DNA from: Vibrio rarus
Lineage (GTDB): Bacteria > Pseudomonadota > Gammaproteobacteria > Enterobacterales > Vibrionaceae
Length of the DNA stretch: 64,000 bases
Reading direction: 5' to 3'
Assembly: GCF_024347075.1 (NCBI RefSeq)
Contig: NZ_AP024900.1
Coordinates: 1,302,001-1,366,000, forward strand
In this document: piece after piece, positions 45,163 through 54,340 of the stretch
Position numbering within the stretch: the stretch's first letter is position 1
Layout of the letters: the number at the start of each line of letters is the position of its first letter
The notes under the pieces: model-generated
Seen by the model: only the letters and a program-made list of their open reading frames with translations
The model's database searches: none
Told to the model about the DNA's origin: nothing
Translations under genes and position numbers: made by a program

Positions 45163-46470
45163 TTAGTTCAAAATTCCGATGCTAAGAGAGGGATAGCAAA
45201 TCAATAAAATCAGTACCATGAGCATCACGCCAGCAAAGGGCAGTGCGCCCATAAACACGTCTTTAAGTGCGATTCTGTCGTCATCAATACTGGACTTAAT
45301 GACAAAGCAACTGATGCCCAGTGGCGGGGTCAATAAGCCGATTTCCGCACCTACCACAGTAACAATGCCAAACCATACAAGACTCATTCCCATAGGCTCG
45401 ATTAAGGGTAAAAACAACGGCACAACGATAAGAATGATGGATGCGGTGTCTAGTAAGGTACCTAAAAACAGCATTAGGGCGACATAAATCACCATAGTGA
45501 TCACCAGCCCTAATTGGTTTTGTTCGAGTATCTGCGCTAATTCGTTAGGTAAGCCTGCAATTCCCAACATGCGGCTATAAATGGAGGCGGCGGTAATTAA
45601 AAATAAGATTGAAGCGGTGATGTGGCCCGTTTCAATTAACGCTTCCCAGAAAATTTTGAGGGTCATGCGTTTGCGGGCAAAGGCAATGAGCAAACCGCAC
45701 GCGGCACCCGCAGCGCCGGCTTCTACTGGTGTTAACCAACCGCTGTAAATTCCCCCTAGCACAATTAAGATTAAGCCCAGTAAAGGGGCCGTTTTGTCAA
45801 ACACTTGCTTAAATGGCATCCATTCATATTCGTCGGCGGGTCTGCCACCGACATAATCACTGGCAAAGCGTCCCATAAACCAGATAGAACCAATATAGGC
45901 AAAAGTGAGTAAGATCCCCGGGACAACACCGGCTAAAAACATATCACCTACCGATTGCTCGGCAACAAAGGAGTAGATAATTAACATAGCTGACGGAGGG
46001 ATAATCATCCCTAACACGGACGATCCAGCCACTACACCAACAGCAAACCTTGGGTTATAGCCGTACTTTAGCATTTGAGGCACAGAGACTTTAGAAAACA
46101 CCGATGCCGAAGCGATGGAAGAGCCGGTAACAGCAGCAAAGACCCCATTAGCCCCAACGGTGGCCATGCCTATGCCGCCTTTTACGTTTCTAAACCCTGA
46201 GCTCATCACTTGGTAAATGTCGGCGCCCATTCCGGCTTTGGCCACCACCAGTCCCATAAAGGTAAATAGTGGCACAGTGGCAAAGGTGTATTCCATAACA
46301 CTGTCGGAAATGGCCACTTTTAATAGGTTAATGGAGAGCTCGAAGTTATCACGCAGTAACCAAATGGAAATGATGGAGACCATACTTAATGCAACAGGGA
46401 TATAGATACCTATGTAGACACAAACAATAATCGCGACAACAGAGATGGATCCAATTTCTATGGGGCTCAT
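45163..46470 (-). CDS. TRAP transporter large permease (DctM family)
   Basis: A 435-residue inner-membrane protein with about twelve hydrophobic segments typical of DctM: VIPPSAMLIIYSFVAEQS, AGVVPGILL, and GLLTPPLGISCFVIK near the end. It carries out Na+-coupled substrate movement together with the small subunit. Its start overlaps the dctQ-like stop by 4 nt, and the dioxygenase gene follows within 11 bp, so all are one operon. Confidence 0.9.
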   Translation of the reverse strand: MSPIEIGSISVVAIIVCVYIGIYIPVALSMVSIISIWLLRDNFELSINLLKVAISDSVMEYTFATVPLFTFMGLVVAKAGMGADIYQVMSSGFRNVKGGIGMATVGANGVFAAVTGSSIASASVFSKVSVPQMLKYGYNPRFAVGVVAGSSVLGMIIPPSAMLIIYSFVAEQSVGDMFLAGVVPGILLTFAYIGSIWFMGRFASDYVGGRPADEYEWMPFKQVFDKTAPLLGLILIVLGGIYSGWLTPVEAGAAGAACGLLIAFARKRMTLKIFWEALIETGHITASILFLITAASIYSRMLGIAGLPNELAQILEQNQLGLVITMVIYVALMLFLGTLLDTASIILIVVPLFLPLIEPMGMSLVWFGIVTVVGAEIGLLTPPLGISCFVIKSSIDDDRIALKDVFMGALPFAGVMLMVLILLICYPSLSIGILN

Positions 46471-47054
46471 GTTTCCTCACTGGACTTGTTGGTTGATGAG
46501 TGAGGCTTAGAGGACGGCCCCATTTTGTGCGAAAGGTGCCAGTCATGACCTAACACCACTTTAAAAAGCAGTACCGACACACACAAAACCGAGCTGAGTA
46601 AAATGATCAGCTTTATTGGCCACCATGGGGCAGTAAAGACACCAGGAACGCCGAAGTAGTCTTGTGTTTCATGCATTTCAAGAAATTCAGGCCAAATGGC
46701 ATAGGCAATTAAGGCCATTAATATGGCGGAGATAATATCAATGACTTTTCTTAGAGTGACAGCCACTTTAGGGTGGTGTTTGTCTAAATAGAGTAGGAAG
46801 CCATCGGAGCGAGTCAGTCTATTCACTCGCATCACATCCGGCAGTTGCAAAAAGACGATTAACACCATAGAAAATTGCACCACTTCAACCGCCCCCATAA
46901 AGGGGCGATTAAATACCCCTCTTGCAATTACGTCATAATCCACCACAAGCACCAAAGCGAGAACGACTAAGGTCCCTATGCTATTAGCTAAAACGGCAAC
47001 CCAATTAGTGACACAAGCCATGGGTCTGATCAGACGGATAAAAAAGTGAGACAT
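46467..47054 (-). CDS. TRAP transporter small permease (DctQ family)
   Basis: A 195-residue protein with four membrane helices (about 18-40, 55-75, 100-120, 140-160) and a polar C-terminal tail. The pattern DYDVIARGVFNRPFMGAVEV is typical of DctQ subunits. It links the binding protein to the large permease. It overlaps the DctM-type gene by 4 nt; a 200-bp gap separates it from the binding-protein gene upstream, which may allow separate expression levels. Confidence 0.88.
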   Translation of the reverse strand: MSHFFIRLIRPMACVTNWVAVLANSIGTLVVLALVLVVDYDVIARGVFNRPFMGAVEVVQFSMVLIVFLQLPDVMRVNRLTRSDGFLLYLDKHHPKVAVTLRKVIDIISAILMALIAYAIWPEFLEMHETQDYFGVPGVFTAPWWPIKLIILLSSVLCVSVLLFKVVLGHDWHLSHKMGPSSKPHSSTNKSSEET

Positions 47055-47256
47055 TAACTAAGCTCCAAGTAGCGAAGTAGACGGATTGCTTTGGTTGTAC
47101 CAGTCGTACTAAATAACTGTTCATTCTAGCGGGTTAAAATACTCGATAACTGGGTTATCATTTTTGATTGTAGGATAACTACTTATCGAAAAATTTCGCC
47201 TTGTGTTCGAGCATTTTTCCTGCGCTATTTCTAACAGTTACTTAGTGTGATGGGGT

Positions 47257-48333
47257 TTATTTTGTCCAATCTCGTACAGGGGTGGCACCACTGGCCTTGA
47301 GTTTATCAATATAGGCTTGCAGCATTTCACTACCGGGTTCACCTCGGCTATTTAATGTTTTTGCCCATTCTTTAGCTATATTAGGCATGAGTTCTGCCCA
47401 CTCTTTTCGCGCTTCAGGGCTGATAGTTATGATGGTGCCGCCCGCTTCAACAAATTGTTGGCGACTGGCTTCAGCCCGCTGCATAGCAATGGTTGCCACA
47501 TGATCTCTATATTCAATAGCCACGTCACTAAGGGCCGTTTTGACCTCATCGGGTAAGGATTTCCAGTATCTTTGATTTACGGTTACCGTCTTAGTATTCA
47601 CTGCACCAAAGTTTATTTCTGCCATATAGGGAGCCACTTCAACCACTTTGAAAGTACTGGCTGCCTCGGGCCATAACATGGCGTGATCCACTAAACCTGT
47701 ATTGAGCATGTTATAAAAATCCGTTAATCCACCACGCACGCCAGCAGCCCCGTCAATGCCTTCTATGTACCTTAAATTGGTTCCGGCCCCCGCAATTTTA
47801 GTGCCTTGTAAGTCACTGGCTTTGTGTACCGGTTTCTTGCTGTAAAGTTGGTAGGTGTTGAGTACCACTCCTGTGGCTAAATACACTTGCTTCTGTTTAG
47901 CAAACTCCTTTTGCATGCTTGGGTATTCTTTGGCGATTTCGTCTACCGCTTTTGCCACCACACGTGCATCATTGGATATAAAAGGGGTAGCAGCAGATAA
48001 CGATTGACTCGGTAGCTTAGAATTATGAAAAATGGTCGTCACTATACCAATGTCTCCCAAGCCTAACTTAATGCCTTCTAATACGCCTTTGGGTTTAACA
48101 ATGGATCCGCCATAGGATTGTTGCCAATCCATTTTGTAGTTCCCAGTTTTAGCCAGACGTTTATCCACCTCAGGAATAAAAAATTCAGAAAATTCATGTA
48201 CCCACATAGCTTTTGCAGGGTAGCCATCAATCACAACCGCTTTGATGGTTTGTGTGGCAAAGACAGGCATTGATAGCAAGCTAGCTAATGTGAATCCCAC
48301 ACTGTGTTGGACGAATTTTTTAGTCAGTAACAT
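47257..48333 (-). CDS. TRAP transporter substrate-binding protein (DctP family)
   Basis: Start chosen at ATG 48333, behind ATAGGGAT; the longer frame to 48360 overlaps the nitroreductase gene. The 358-residue product has a signal peptide ending near MPVFA-TQ and a DctP fold (IVKPKGVLEGIKLGLGDIGI, LYSKKPVHKASDLQGTKIAG, TVNQRYWKSLP). It belongs to the DctP group used for carboxylates including aromatic and malonate-like acids. A fixed Arg for the carboxylate (likely RGGLTDFYNM or NLRYIE) is expected. The ligand cannot be told from sequence. Confidence 0.88.
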   Translation of the reverse strand: MLLTKKFVQHSVGFTLASLLSMPVFATQTIKAVVIDGYPAKAMWVHEFSEFFIPEVDKRLAKTGNYKMDWQQSYGGSIVKPKGVLEGIKLGLGDIGIVTTIFHNSKLPSQSLSAATPFISNDARVVAKAVDEIAKEYPSMQKEFAKQKQVYLATGVVLNTYQLYSKKPVHKASDLQGTKIAGAGTNLRYIEGIDGAAGVRGGLTDFYNMLNTGLVDHAMLWPEAASTFKVVEVAPYMAEINFGAVNTKTVTVNQRYWKSLPDEVKTALSDVAIEYRDHVATIAMQRAEASRQQFVEAGGTIITISPEARKEWAELMPNIAKEWAKTLNSRGEPGSEMLQAYIDKLKASGATPVRDWTK

Positions 48334-48344
48334 GTCAATGATCC

Positions 48345-48992
48345 CTATAGGTAAGTACATACGTCAGAAAATTCAAATCTAGGTAGCTTTTGAAACAGAG
48401 CACTTTCATCGGCGTAACCTAAATTGCATAAAAAATTAGAGCGTAATGTGGTGCCTGCAAAAAATGTTTGGTCCACGATGTCATTAGAAAAGCCAGACAT
48501 AGGACCCACATCCAAACCGAGTGCTCTCGCCGCGATCATTAAGTACGCCCCTTGCAATGTGCCATTAAGAAAGGCAGTACGTTCTATGTAGGCGGGCTTA
48601 TCTTGAAAAAGGGGACGTCGGTCTTCATGAGGGAACAAAAAAGGCAGTTGTTTCCAAAAATCTAAATCATGAGCAATGATCACAGTGACTGGCGCTGCGA
48701 GCATTTTGTCGATATTTTTTTCTTTTAGGGATAACGCCAGTTGCTGTTTGGCTTGCTCTGAAGTCACAAAATAAAATCGAGCAGGGCAGCAATTCATGCT
48801 GGTGGCACCATTGGCAACAATTTGGTACATCTCTTCTAATAGAGTCGCAGGGACGGCTTTATCCTGCCAAGCATAATGGGAACGAGCATCGTTAAGAATT
48901 AAGTCGATAGAGTCTTTATCGAGGCGGGATTTACGTTGGCGTAGTGCTGTAACCCTTTGCTGCGCATCCAACCTTACCTTGTCTAAGTTCAT
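48345..48992 (-). CDS. RutE/HadB-type nitroreductase-family oxidoreductase
   Basis: A 215-residue FMN-dependent nitroreductase-fold protein. ARSHYAWQDKAVP, GATSMNCCPARFYFV, LFPHEDRRPLF, GTLQGAYLMIAARALGLDVG, PMSGFSNDIVDQTFF and SNFLCNLGY match the malonic-semialdehyde reductase RutE group closely. RutE reduces malonic semialdehyde to 3-hydroxypropionate in the Rut pathway; homologues also act on nitroaromatics. Placed first in the minus-strand operon, beside a malonyl-CoA pathway, it may act on a C3 semialdehyde here. The family call is good; the substrate is inferred. Confidence 0.8.
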   Translation of the reverse strand: MNLDKVRLDAQQRVTALRQRKSRLDKDSIDLILNDARSHYAWQDKAVPATLLEEMYQIVANGATSMNCCPARFYFVTSEQAKQQLALSLKEKNIDKMLAAPVTVIIAHDLDFWKQLPFLFPHEDRRPLFQDKPAYIERTAFLNGTLQGAYLMIAARALGLDVGPMSGFSNDIVDQTFFAGTTLRSNFLCNLGYADESALFQKLPRFEFSDVCTYL

Positions 48993-49089
48993 AGTTATTA
49001 ATCCATGTGATGTTGTGCCGTGAGGTTTATTTGCGTCAATAATTTAACACTTGCATAACTTTTAGCGATGACTTACGGTTATGTCAAAT

Positions 49090-49101
49090 AATATCGATAT
49101 T
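49090..49101. promoter_or_regulatory. Palindrome in divergent catabolic promoter region
   Basis: AATATCGATATT is a perfect 12-bp palindrome midway between the divergent nitroreductase and YCII genes. A related CGATATT followed by an AT-rich imperfect palindrome occurs at 53304-53323, ahead of the FAH-family gene. These may be operators of the GntR/FCD regulator encoded at 52556-53233; that is inference. Confidence 0.35.
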
Positions 49102-49138
49102 TTATTTTAACAATTTATTTACATTGCGAGGGCGGCGA

Positions 49139-49543
49139 ATGATCAAGTGGAATGATTACAAAGCACAGGCAAAGGACAGAGGTTCTCTTGCTATGGAGGT
49201 GTATATGATTGAAAGCACCGTCATTGCCAGTCCCAGTGAAGTGGGACGACATCTGCCAGATCATTTAGCCTATCAAGCCAAGCTTGAACAAGCGGGAATA
49301 TTAATGTTTGCTGGTCCACTGAGTGACGAAACAGGGGAAATGATGACAGGTTCTGGTTTAATTATTTATCGTACACGCAGCCTTGAATCCGCAAAGGCCT
49401 TGGCTGAAGAAGATCCTATGCATAAGAAGGGAGTAAGAGCGTTTCGTATTCGTCGCTGGCTAATTAATGAAGGGAGCCTACAACTCAATGTGAAGTTGTC
49501 CGCACAGCAAGTAGATTTTGACCCGACCAATCAAAGTGATTGA
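49139..49543 (+). CDS. YCII-domain protein
   Basis: Start chosen at ATG 49139; the frame is open back to 49124. The 134-residue protein has a YCII/YciI-type ferredoxin-like fold: MIESTVIASPSEVGRHLPDH (the conserved His), LEQAGILMFAGPLSDETGEM and ESAKALAEEDPMHKKGV (conserved Asp-Pro). Relatives include small isomerases and dehydrochlorinases in aromatic degradation. It is first in the plus-strand arm and lies 8 bp before the malonyl-CoA decarboxylase start. Confidence 0.8.
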   Translation: MIKWNDYKAQAKDRGSLAMEVYMIESTVIASPSEVGRHLPDHLAYQAKLEQAGILMFAGPLSDETGEMMTGSGLIIYRTRSLESAKALAEEDPMHKKGVRAFRIRRWLINEGSLQLNVKLSAQQVDFDPTNQSD

Positions 49544-49551
49544 GGTGCGAA

Positions 49552-50862
49552 ATGGCTAACTGGATGAATGTGATTGAAGATTGGGTGTCTCGGGTGACAG
49601 ATATTGGTGGCACTTTAATTGCACATAACACGCAATTAACCTTAATTGATAAGTGTCACCGCTTATTAGAAAACTCAGGAGAAGCCACCAGTTTGGCTCT
49701 TTCACGAGAAATCCTCCAAGACTTTACACAATTGACAATGGCCGAAAAGAAAGCTTTTTTCGAATCACTGATTGAGGAATTTAGTATTGATCCTGAGGCG
49801 TTGAATGGCGCCATCGCTCACTGGCAATCCGCCCCTTCTATTGAGCAAGGTCGCGCTCTGCACTTTGCTATTGAACCTAAATCTCAAGAATTAATTAGGC
49901 AATTAAACCGTGCTCCAGGTGGAACGGCAGCATTAGTCGCCATGCGTGAAGATCTACTCATACTAAGCCGTGAACATGCTCACTTAAGGTGTTTAGATAA
50001 CGATCTTAAACACTTATTTCACTCTTGGTTTAACCGCGGCTTTCTACGCTTAGAGGTGATTAACTGGTCAACCTCAGCTCGGGTACTGGAAAAAATTATT
50101 GCCTATGAAGCGGTACATGAAATCCAAGGTTGGGATGACTTACGTCGCCGTGTGGCCGAAAAAGATCGCCGTTTATACGCCTTTTTTCACCCCTCATTAC
50201 CCTCAGATCCTTTAATTTTTGTGGAAGTCGCCCTTACCGCAGCTACTCCAGAAACAATTGAGTCTATTTTGCAAGATAATCGTCAGCCACTGGAAGCGAA
50301 CCAGGTGACCACGGCGGTTTTTTATTCTATTTCGAATTGCCAAGCCGGTTTGCGAGGTATCTCTTTTGGCAATTTTTTGATCAAACAAGTGGTGGAGGAA
50401 TTAAGCCGTGAGATGCCGAATTTACGGCGATTTATCACAATGTCTCCCATCCCAGGTATGCGGCGTTGGTTAGAAGCGCAGCGAAATTTAACAGCCGAAC
50501 AACAAAACATAATGCAACAGTCCAGTGTCGATCAGGGCAATTTAACCGAGGCGGTTAAAAAACAAAATAGCCAAGGTTTGTATAGGTTAGCCATCCATTA
50601 TTTATTGGAGGCTAAGGGGAAAGACGGTGGGCCCGTTGATCCCGTATCTCGCTTTCATTTAGGCAATGGTGCCCACCTAGAAAAGGTGCATTTATGGGCA
50701 AATAGCTCAACTCGGGGCGTCAATGACTCTTATGGAGTGATGGTCAACTATGAATACGACTTGCCCTCCATTGAGCGAAATCATGAGGAATTCTTGTCAC
50801 AAGGGACAATTAAAACCTCGTCGTTAATAAAAAAAGTTCATAAAAAAACGCATAGGAAATGA
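49552..50862 (+). CDS. matA: Malonyl-CoA decarboxylase
   Basis: Start chosen at ATG 49552 behind GAGGTGCGAA. The 436-residue protein has the N-terminal helical domain (to about 180) and the acetyltransferase-like catalytic part: FFHPSLPSDPLIFVEVALT, YSISNCQAGLRGISFGNFLI and FHLGNGAHLEKVHLWANSS with the catalytic His. It converts malonyl-CoA to acetyl-CoA and CO2. The next gene, malonyl-CoA synthetase, starts 4 bp later, so together they turn free malonate into acetyl-CoA as in rhizobial matAB. Confidence 0.92.
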   Translation: MANWMNVIEDWVSRVTDIGGTLIAHNTQLTLIDKCHRLLENSGEATSLALSREILQDFTQLTMAEKKAFFESLIEEFSIDPEALNGAIAHWQSAPSIEQGRALHFAIEPKSQELIRQLNRAPGGTAALVAMREDLLILSREHAHLRCLDNDLKHLFHSWFNRGFLRLEVINWSTSARVLEKIIAYEAVHEIQGWDDLRRRVAEKDRRLYAFFHPSLPSDPLIFVEVALTAATPETIESILQDNRQPLEANQVTTAVFYSISNCQAGLRGISFGNFLIKQVVEELSREMPNLRRFITMSPIPGMRRWLEAQRNLTAEQQNIMQQSSVDQGNLTEAVKKQNSQGLYRLAIHYLLEAKGKDGGPVDPVSRFHLGNGAHLEKVHLWANSSTRGVNDSYGVMVNYEYDLPSIERNHEEFLSQGTIKTSSLIKKVHKKTHRK

Positions 50863-50865
50863 CAT

Positions 50866-52404
50866 ATGTACGATGACAATTACTTAGCTAATGTGTTACG
50901 CCAAGGAAGCTATGGCCATGATAGTGATGTTTTTGCTTACCAAGTCGATTCAGGTGTTAACACCAATTATGCACAACTGTTTAACCAAGCTGAACGACTA
51001 GCAGCAGTTTTACAACAGCAAGGGGTGGTTTCAGGGGATAGAGTAGCGGTACAGGTAGCAAAGTCTGTGACCACAGTGCAGCTCTATTTAGCCACCATTT
51101 TAGTTGGAGGTGTGTTTTTGCCCCTTAATACCGATTACACGGCCAATGAGGTGGAATACTTTTTATGCGACGCCACCCCTAAAGTGTTGGTATGCGATCC
51201 TAACTTATTCGATGATTTGACCTCAGTGGCTAACAAGGCGAAGGTGACAGCGGTTCTCACCCTTTCTGAGGATGGAGGCAGTGGCTCGCTGGTGGATTTA
51301 ATGCATACCGTCACAGGCAATTGCGATGTTGTGCCACGACAAGCTTCCGATCTGGCGGCCATTTTATACACATCTGGAACCACAGGACGCTCGAAAGGAG
51401 CCATGCTTTCTCATGGCGCTCTTGCCTCTAATGCCACCACGTTAGCCGATGTTTGGCAATTTTCTAGGCAAGACTGCTTAATTCATGCCTTACCTATTTT
51501 TCATATTCACGGACTGTTTGTGGCCATAAATATCACCCTTTGTGTGGGAGCGAGTCTACAGTTTCTCACTAAGTTTGATCCTGAAAAAGTTGCCACTCTG
51601 ATGCCGAATTCGACGGTACTCATGGGGGTGCCAACATTTTATGTACGTCTATTAAAAACGGACATCTTAAACAAACAGCTCACTAGCAATATGCGCTTAT
51701 TTGTCTCAGGATCTGCACCATTGTTAACGGAGACCCACCATCAATGGCAAGCCGTAACCGGTCATGCCATTTTGGAACGATACGGCATGACAGAAACAAA
51801 CATGAACACATCGAATCCTTATCATGGGGAGAGAAAAGCAGGCACTGTTGGGTTAGCTTTACCTGGAGTGGATGTGAAAATTTGTCACCCGATCAGCGGA
51901 GAAGAGTTGCCTGCGGGGGATATTGGGCAAATTGAAGTTAAAGGGCCTAATGTCTTTAGTGGTTACTGGAATATGCCACAAAAAACCGCAGCAGAGCTTC
52001 GAACAACAGGCTGGTTTTTAACTGGAGATATGGGCGTATGCGATGAGCAGGGGTATATCTCCATTGTAGGCCGTTCTAAAGATTTGATAATTTCGGGAGG
52101 GTACAACGTTTATCCTAAAGAAATAGAAGGGGTTATTGATGATGTGCAGGGCGTGGTAGAAAGCGCAGTGATTGGCGCTCCTCACCCTGATTTTGGTGAA
52201 GCTGTAGTGGCGGTCGTAGTGGCAAGTAAGGGGAGAGAACAACAGCAGTTACAACGAAGTATCCGCGAGAAAATGGGGCTGACATTGGCCAAATTTAAAC
52301 AACCTAAGCAGATGTTTTTTATTGATGAGTTACCACGTAACACAATGGGTAAAGTACAAAAGGCGCAATTAAGAGCGCAATACCAGCAGCTATTTATGAG
52401 TTAG
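50866..52404 (+). CDS. matB: Malonyl-CoA synthetase (acyl-CoA ligase)
   Basis: A 512-residue adenylate-forming enzyme: LAAILYTSGTTGRSKGAMLS (P-loop), HALPIFHIHGLFVA, ERYGMTETNM, GWFLTGDMGVCDEQGYISIV and VQKAQLR preceded by NTMGK with the catalytic Lys. Size, a short N-terminus and pairing with malonyl-CoA decarboxylase indicate MatB, which activates malonate with ATP and CoA. The cluster also has TRAP genes, which resembles the matPQMAB set of Sinorhizobium; that comparison is from memory. Confidence 0.9.
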   Translation: MYDDNYLANVLRQGSYGHDSDVFAYQVDSGVNTNYAQLFNQAERLAAVLQQQGVVSGDRVAVQVAKSVTTVQLYLATILVGGVFLPLNTDYTANEVEYFLCDATPKVLVCDPNLFDDLTSVANKAKVTAVLTLSEDGGSGSLVDLMHTVTGNCDVVPRQASDLAAILYTSGTTGRSKGAMLSHGALASNATTLADVWQFSRQDCLIHALPIFHIHGLFVAINITLCVGASLQFLTKFDPEKVATLMPNSTVLMGVPTFYVRLLKTDILNKQLTSNMRLFVSGSAPLLTETHHQWQAVTGHAILERYGMTETNMNTSNPYHGERKAGTVGLALPGVDVKICHPISGEELPAGDIGQIEVKGPNVFSGYWNMPQKTAAELRTTGWFLTGDMGVCDEQGYISIVGRSKDLIISGGYNVYPKEIEGVIDDVQGVVESAVIGAPHPDFGEAVVAVVVASKGREQQQLQRSIREKMGLTLAKFKQPKQMFFIDELPRNTMGKVQKAQLRAQYQQLFMS

Positions 52405-52555
52405 ATAGTTCATGGGGGCATAGATAAACCCCTTTATTTACAGGTGGTTACATAGATAACAATATTTTTTAGTAACGGCTTGACTGTTAAGTGCGTGACA
52501 AAAAATAGACGACAGTACTCAAATACACATCATAAAATATGCTTAGGGTAAGCCA

Positions 52556-53233
52556 ATGAAGATTGATATAGATGAGAACAGTAGCAAAACGGCGATTAAC
52601 CGAGTCTATCATCAGTTAAGAACGAAAATCCTTAAATGTGAGCTCATACCGGGAGAAAAACTCAAAATAGAATCCTTGAAAACCTTGCTCAATATTGGGG
52701 CTTCACCCATACGTGAAGCATTGAGTTTACTCACCTCAGATGGCTTGGTTGATAGAATGGAGCAACGGGGTTTTAGAGTTTCTTTAATGAGTAAAGATAA
52801 TTTTAATGAAATACTCATGCTTAGGCGTGAATTAGATGTACTTGCCTTACGTAAAAGCATTGAGTTAGGTGATGAAGAGTGGGAAGAACGGTTAGTTATC
52901 CTCCATCATCGACTGTTGCGTGCCGACAGCACCGATTTTCATTCGTGGGAACCACACCATAAAGCTTTTCATATGGCCTTAATTGGCCAGTGCCAATGTC
53001 CTATTTTACTTGGTTACTGTAATCAATTGTATGATCAGAATATACGCTACCGATTCTTAGCGGATAAAGCCATAGGTTACCGCTCTAGAAATGTGTCAGA
53101 CGAGCATACGCAAATTTTCAATGCCACGATAGAGAAAGATGCGCCGCGCGCCACACAATTGTTGGTGCAACACTACACATCCACCGGTGGTTACTTAGCT
53201 GAGTTGTTAGAAAAGAAACACCTACAAAACTGA
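52556..53233 (+). CDS. GntR-family regulator, FCD type
   Basis: A 225-residue protein. An N-terminal winged helix (VYHQLRTKILKCELIPGEKL, IGASPIREALSLLTSDGLVD, RMEQRGFRVSLM) and a C-terminal FCD helical domain with Asp and His that bind metal or carboxylate (HHKAFHMALIGQ and DEHTQIFNATIEKD). Such regulators commonly sense the cluster's substrate or acyl-CoA. Lying between matB and the FAH-family gene, it is the obvious candidate regulator of both arms. Confidence 0.9.
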   Translation: MKIDIDENSSKTAINRVYHQLRTKILKCELIPGEKLKIESLKTLLNIGASPIREALSLLTSDGLVDRMEQRGFRVSLMSKDNFNEILMLRRELDVLALRKSIELGDEEWEERLVILHHRLLRADSTDFHSWEPHHKAFHMALIGQCQCPILLGYCNQLYDQNIRYRFLADKAIGYRSRNVSDEHTQIFNATIEKDAPRATQLLVQHYTSTGGYLAELLEKKHLQN

Positions 53234-53392
53234 GTGAGTCAGCCATTGAGACGGATAATTCTTATTAATAAAGACGATGTGATGGTTCATGTGCAAATAA
53301 AAACGATATTATTAATATAATATGGAAATTATCTATTTTATGACTTAGATTGAGCTTGTAACAAAAAATTAACTTAAAGGCGAAGGGAACTC

Positions 53393-54271
53393 ATGAGAAT
53401 CATTTCATTTGAACATGCAGCACAACAGCGTATTGGGCTTAAGGTGGGCAGCCAAGTCATCGATCTGAGTGTGGCTGATCCAACGTTGCCTCAAGACTTA
53501 GTGTCTTTATTGCAATCAGAACAAGATCTGCAGAGCCGATTGGCCAATATTGTCGATAATGCACCCGAGCAAGCTTATCTGCAACTCAGTGATATTCAAT
53601 TTCGGCCACTAATAACGCGCCCGGGAAAGATCATTTGTATCGGTCGAAATTACGCCGCCCATGCGGTTGAAGGGGGAGCGAAGCCTCCATCATATCCAGA
53701 AATATTTATGCGCGGCGCCGAATCATTAGTGGCACACCAAGCAAATATAATTAGACCTACATGCTCTGATAAACTGGACTACGAGGGGGAAATTGCGGCC
53801 ATAATCGGCAAGAAAGCTCGTCATGTAAAAGCCGAGCAGGGTTTGAATTATATTGCTGGTTACTCTCTATTTAATGATGCAACGGTACGTGATTACCAAA
53901 GAAAGAGCTCGCAATGGACCATAGGTAAAAATTTTGATGATACGGGAGCCTTTGGGCCTGAGTTTGTTTCTGCTGATGAATTGCCTTTAGGCGTTAGCGG
54001 TATTCAATTACAAACCCGATTAAATGGGCAGGTAATGCAAGACGCCAATACCTCCGATTTTATCTTTCCTATGGCAAGCTTAATTGAGATATTAAGTGAA
54101 TGTATGACGCTATTACCCGGTGATGTCATTATCACAGGCACCCCGGCGGGAGTCGGCTATGTAAGAACGCCACCGGTATTTATGAAACCGGGCGATGTCA
54201 TTGAGATTGAAGCGCAGGGGCTAGGTATATTAAGTAATACCGTTGTGGATGAAGATCACCCACTGCAGTAA
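53393..54271 (+). CDS. Fumarylacetoacetate-hydrolase-family enzyme
   Basis: A 292-residue protein with the FAH core: GKIICIGRNYAAHAVEGG, KLDYEGEIAAIIG (metal Glu pair), LFNDATVRDYQR (metal Asp), SQWTIGKNFDDTGAFGPEF and PGDVIITGTPAGVGY. Members hydrolyse C-C bonds of acylpyruvates or oxaloacetate-like compounds, or isomerise ring-cleavage products. Here it probably splits a carbon-chain product from the pathway, releasing a malonate-like or short acid. The substrate is not decidable. It ends the insert. Confidence 0.88.
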   Translation: MRIISFEHAAQQRIGLKVGSQVIDLSVADPTLPQDLVSLLQSEQDLQSRLANIVDNAPEQAYLQLSDIQFRPLITRPGKIICIGRNYAAHAVEGGAKPPSYPEIFMRGAESLVAHQANIIRPTCSDKLDYEGEIAAIIGKKARHVKAEQGLNYIAGYSLFNDATVRDYQRKSSQWTIGKNFDDTGAFGPEFVSADELPLGVSGIQLQTRLNGQVMQDANTSDFIFPMASLIEILSECMTLLPGDVIITGTPAGVGYVRTPPVFMKPGDVIEIEAQGLGILSNTVVDEDHPLQ

Positions 54272-54290
54272 CTCTTATCGTCTCATAAAA

Positions 54291-54315
54291 AAACGGTGTT
54301 CAATGAACACCGTTT
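54291..54315. terminator. Bidirectional terminator between FAH gene and uspE
   Basis: AAACGGTGTT (54291-54300) and AACACCGTTT (54306-54315) with loop CAATG, flanked by an A-run and T-rich sequence. Convergent genes end on both sides. Confidence 0.9.
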
Positions 54316-54340
54316 CTTCTGTAAGTGAGCTCTGCTGGGC

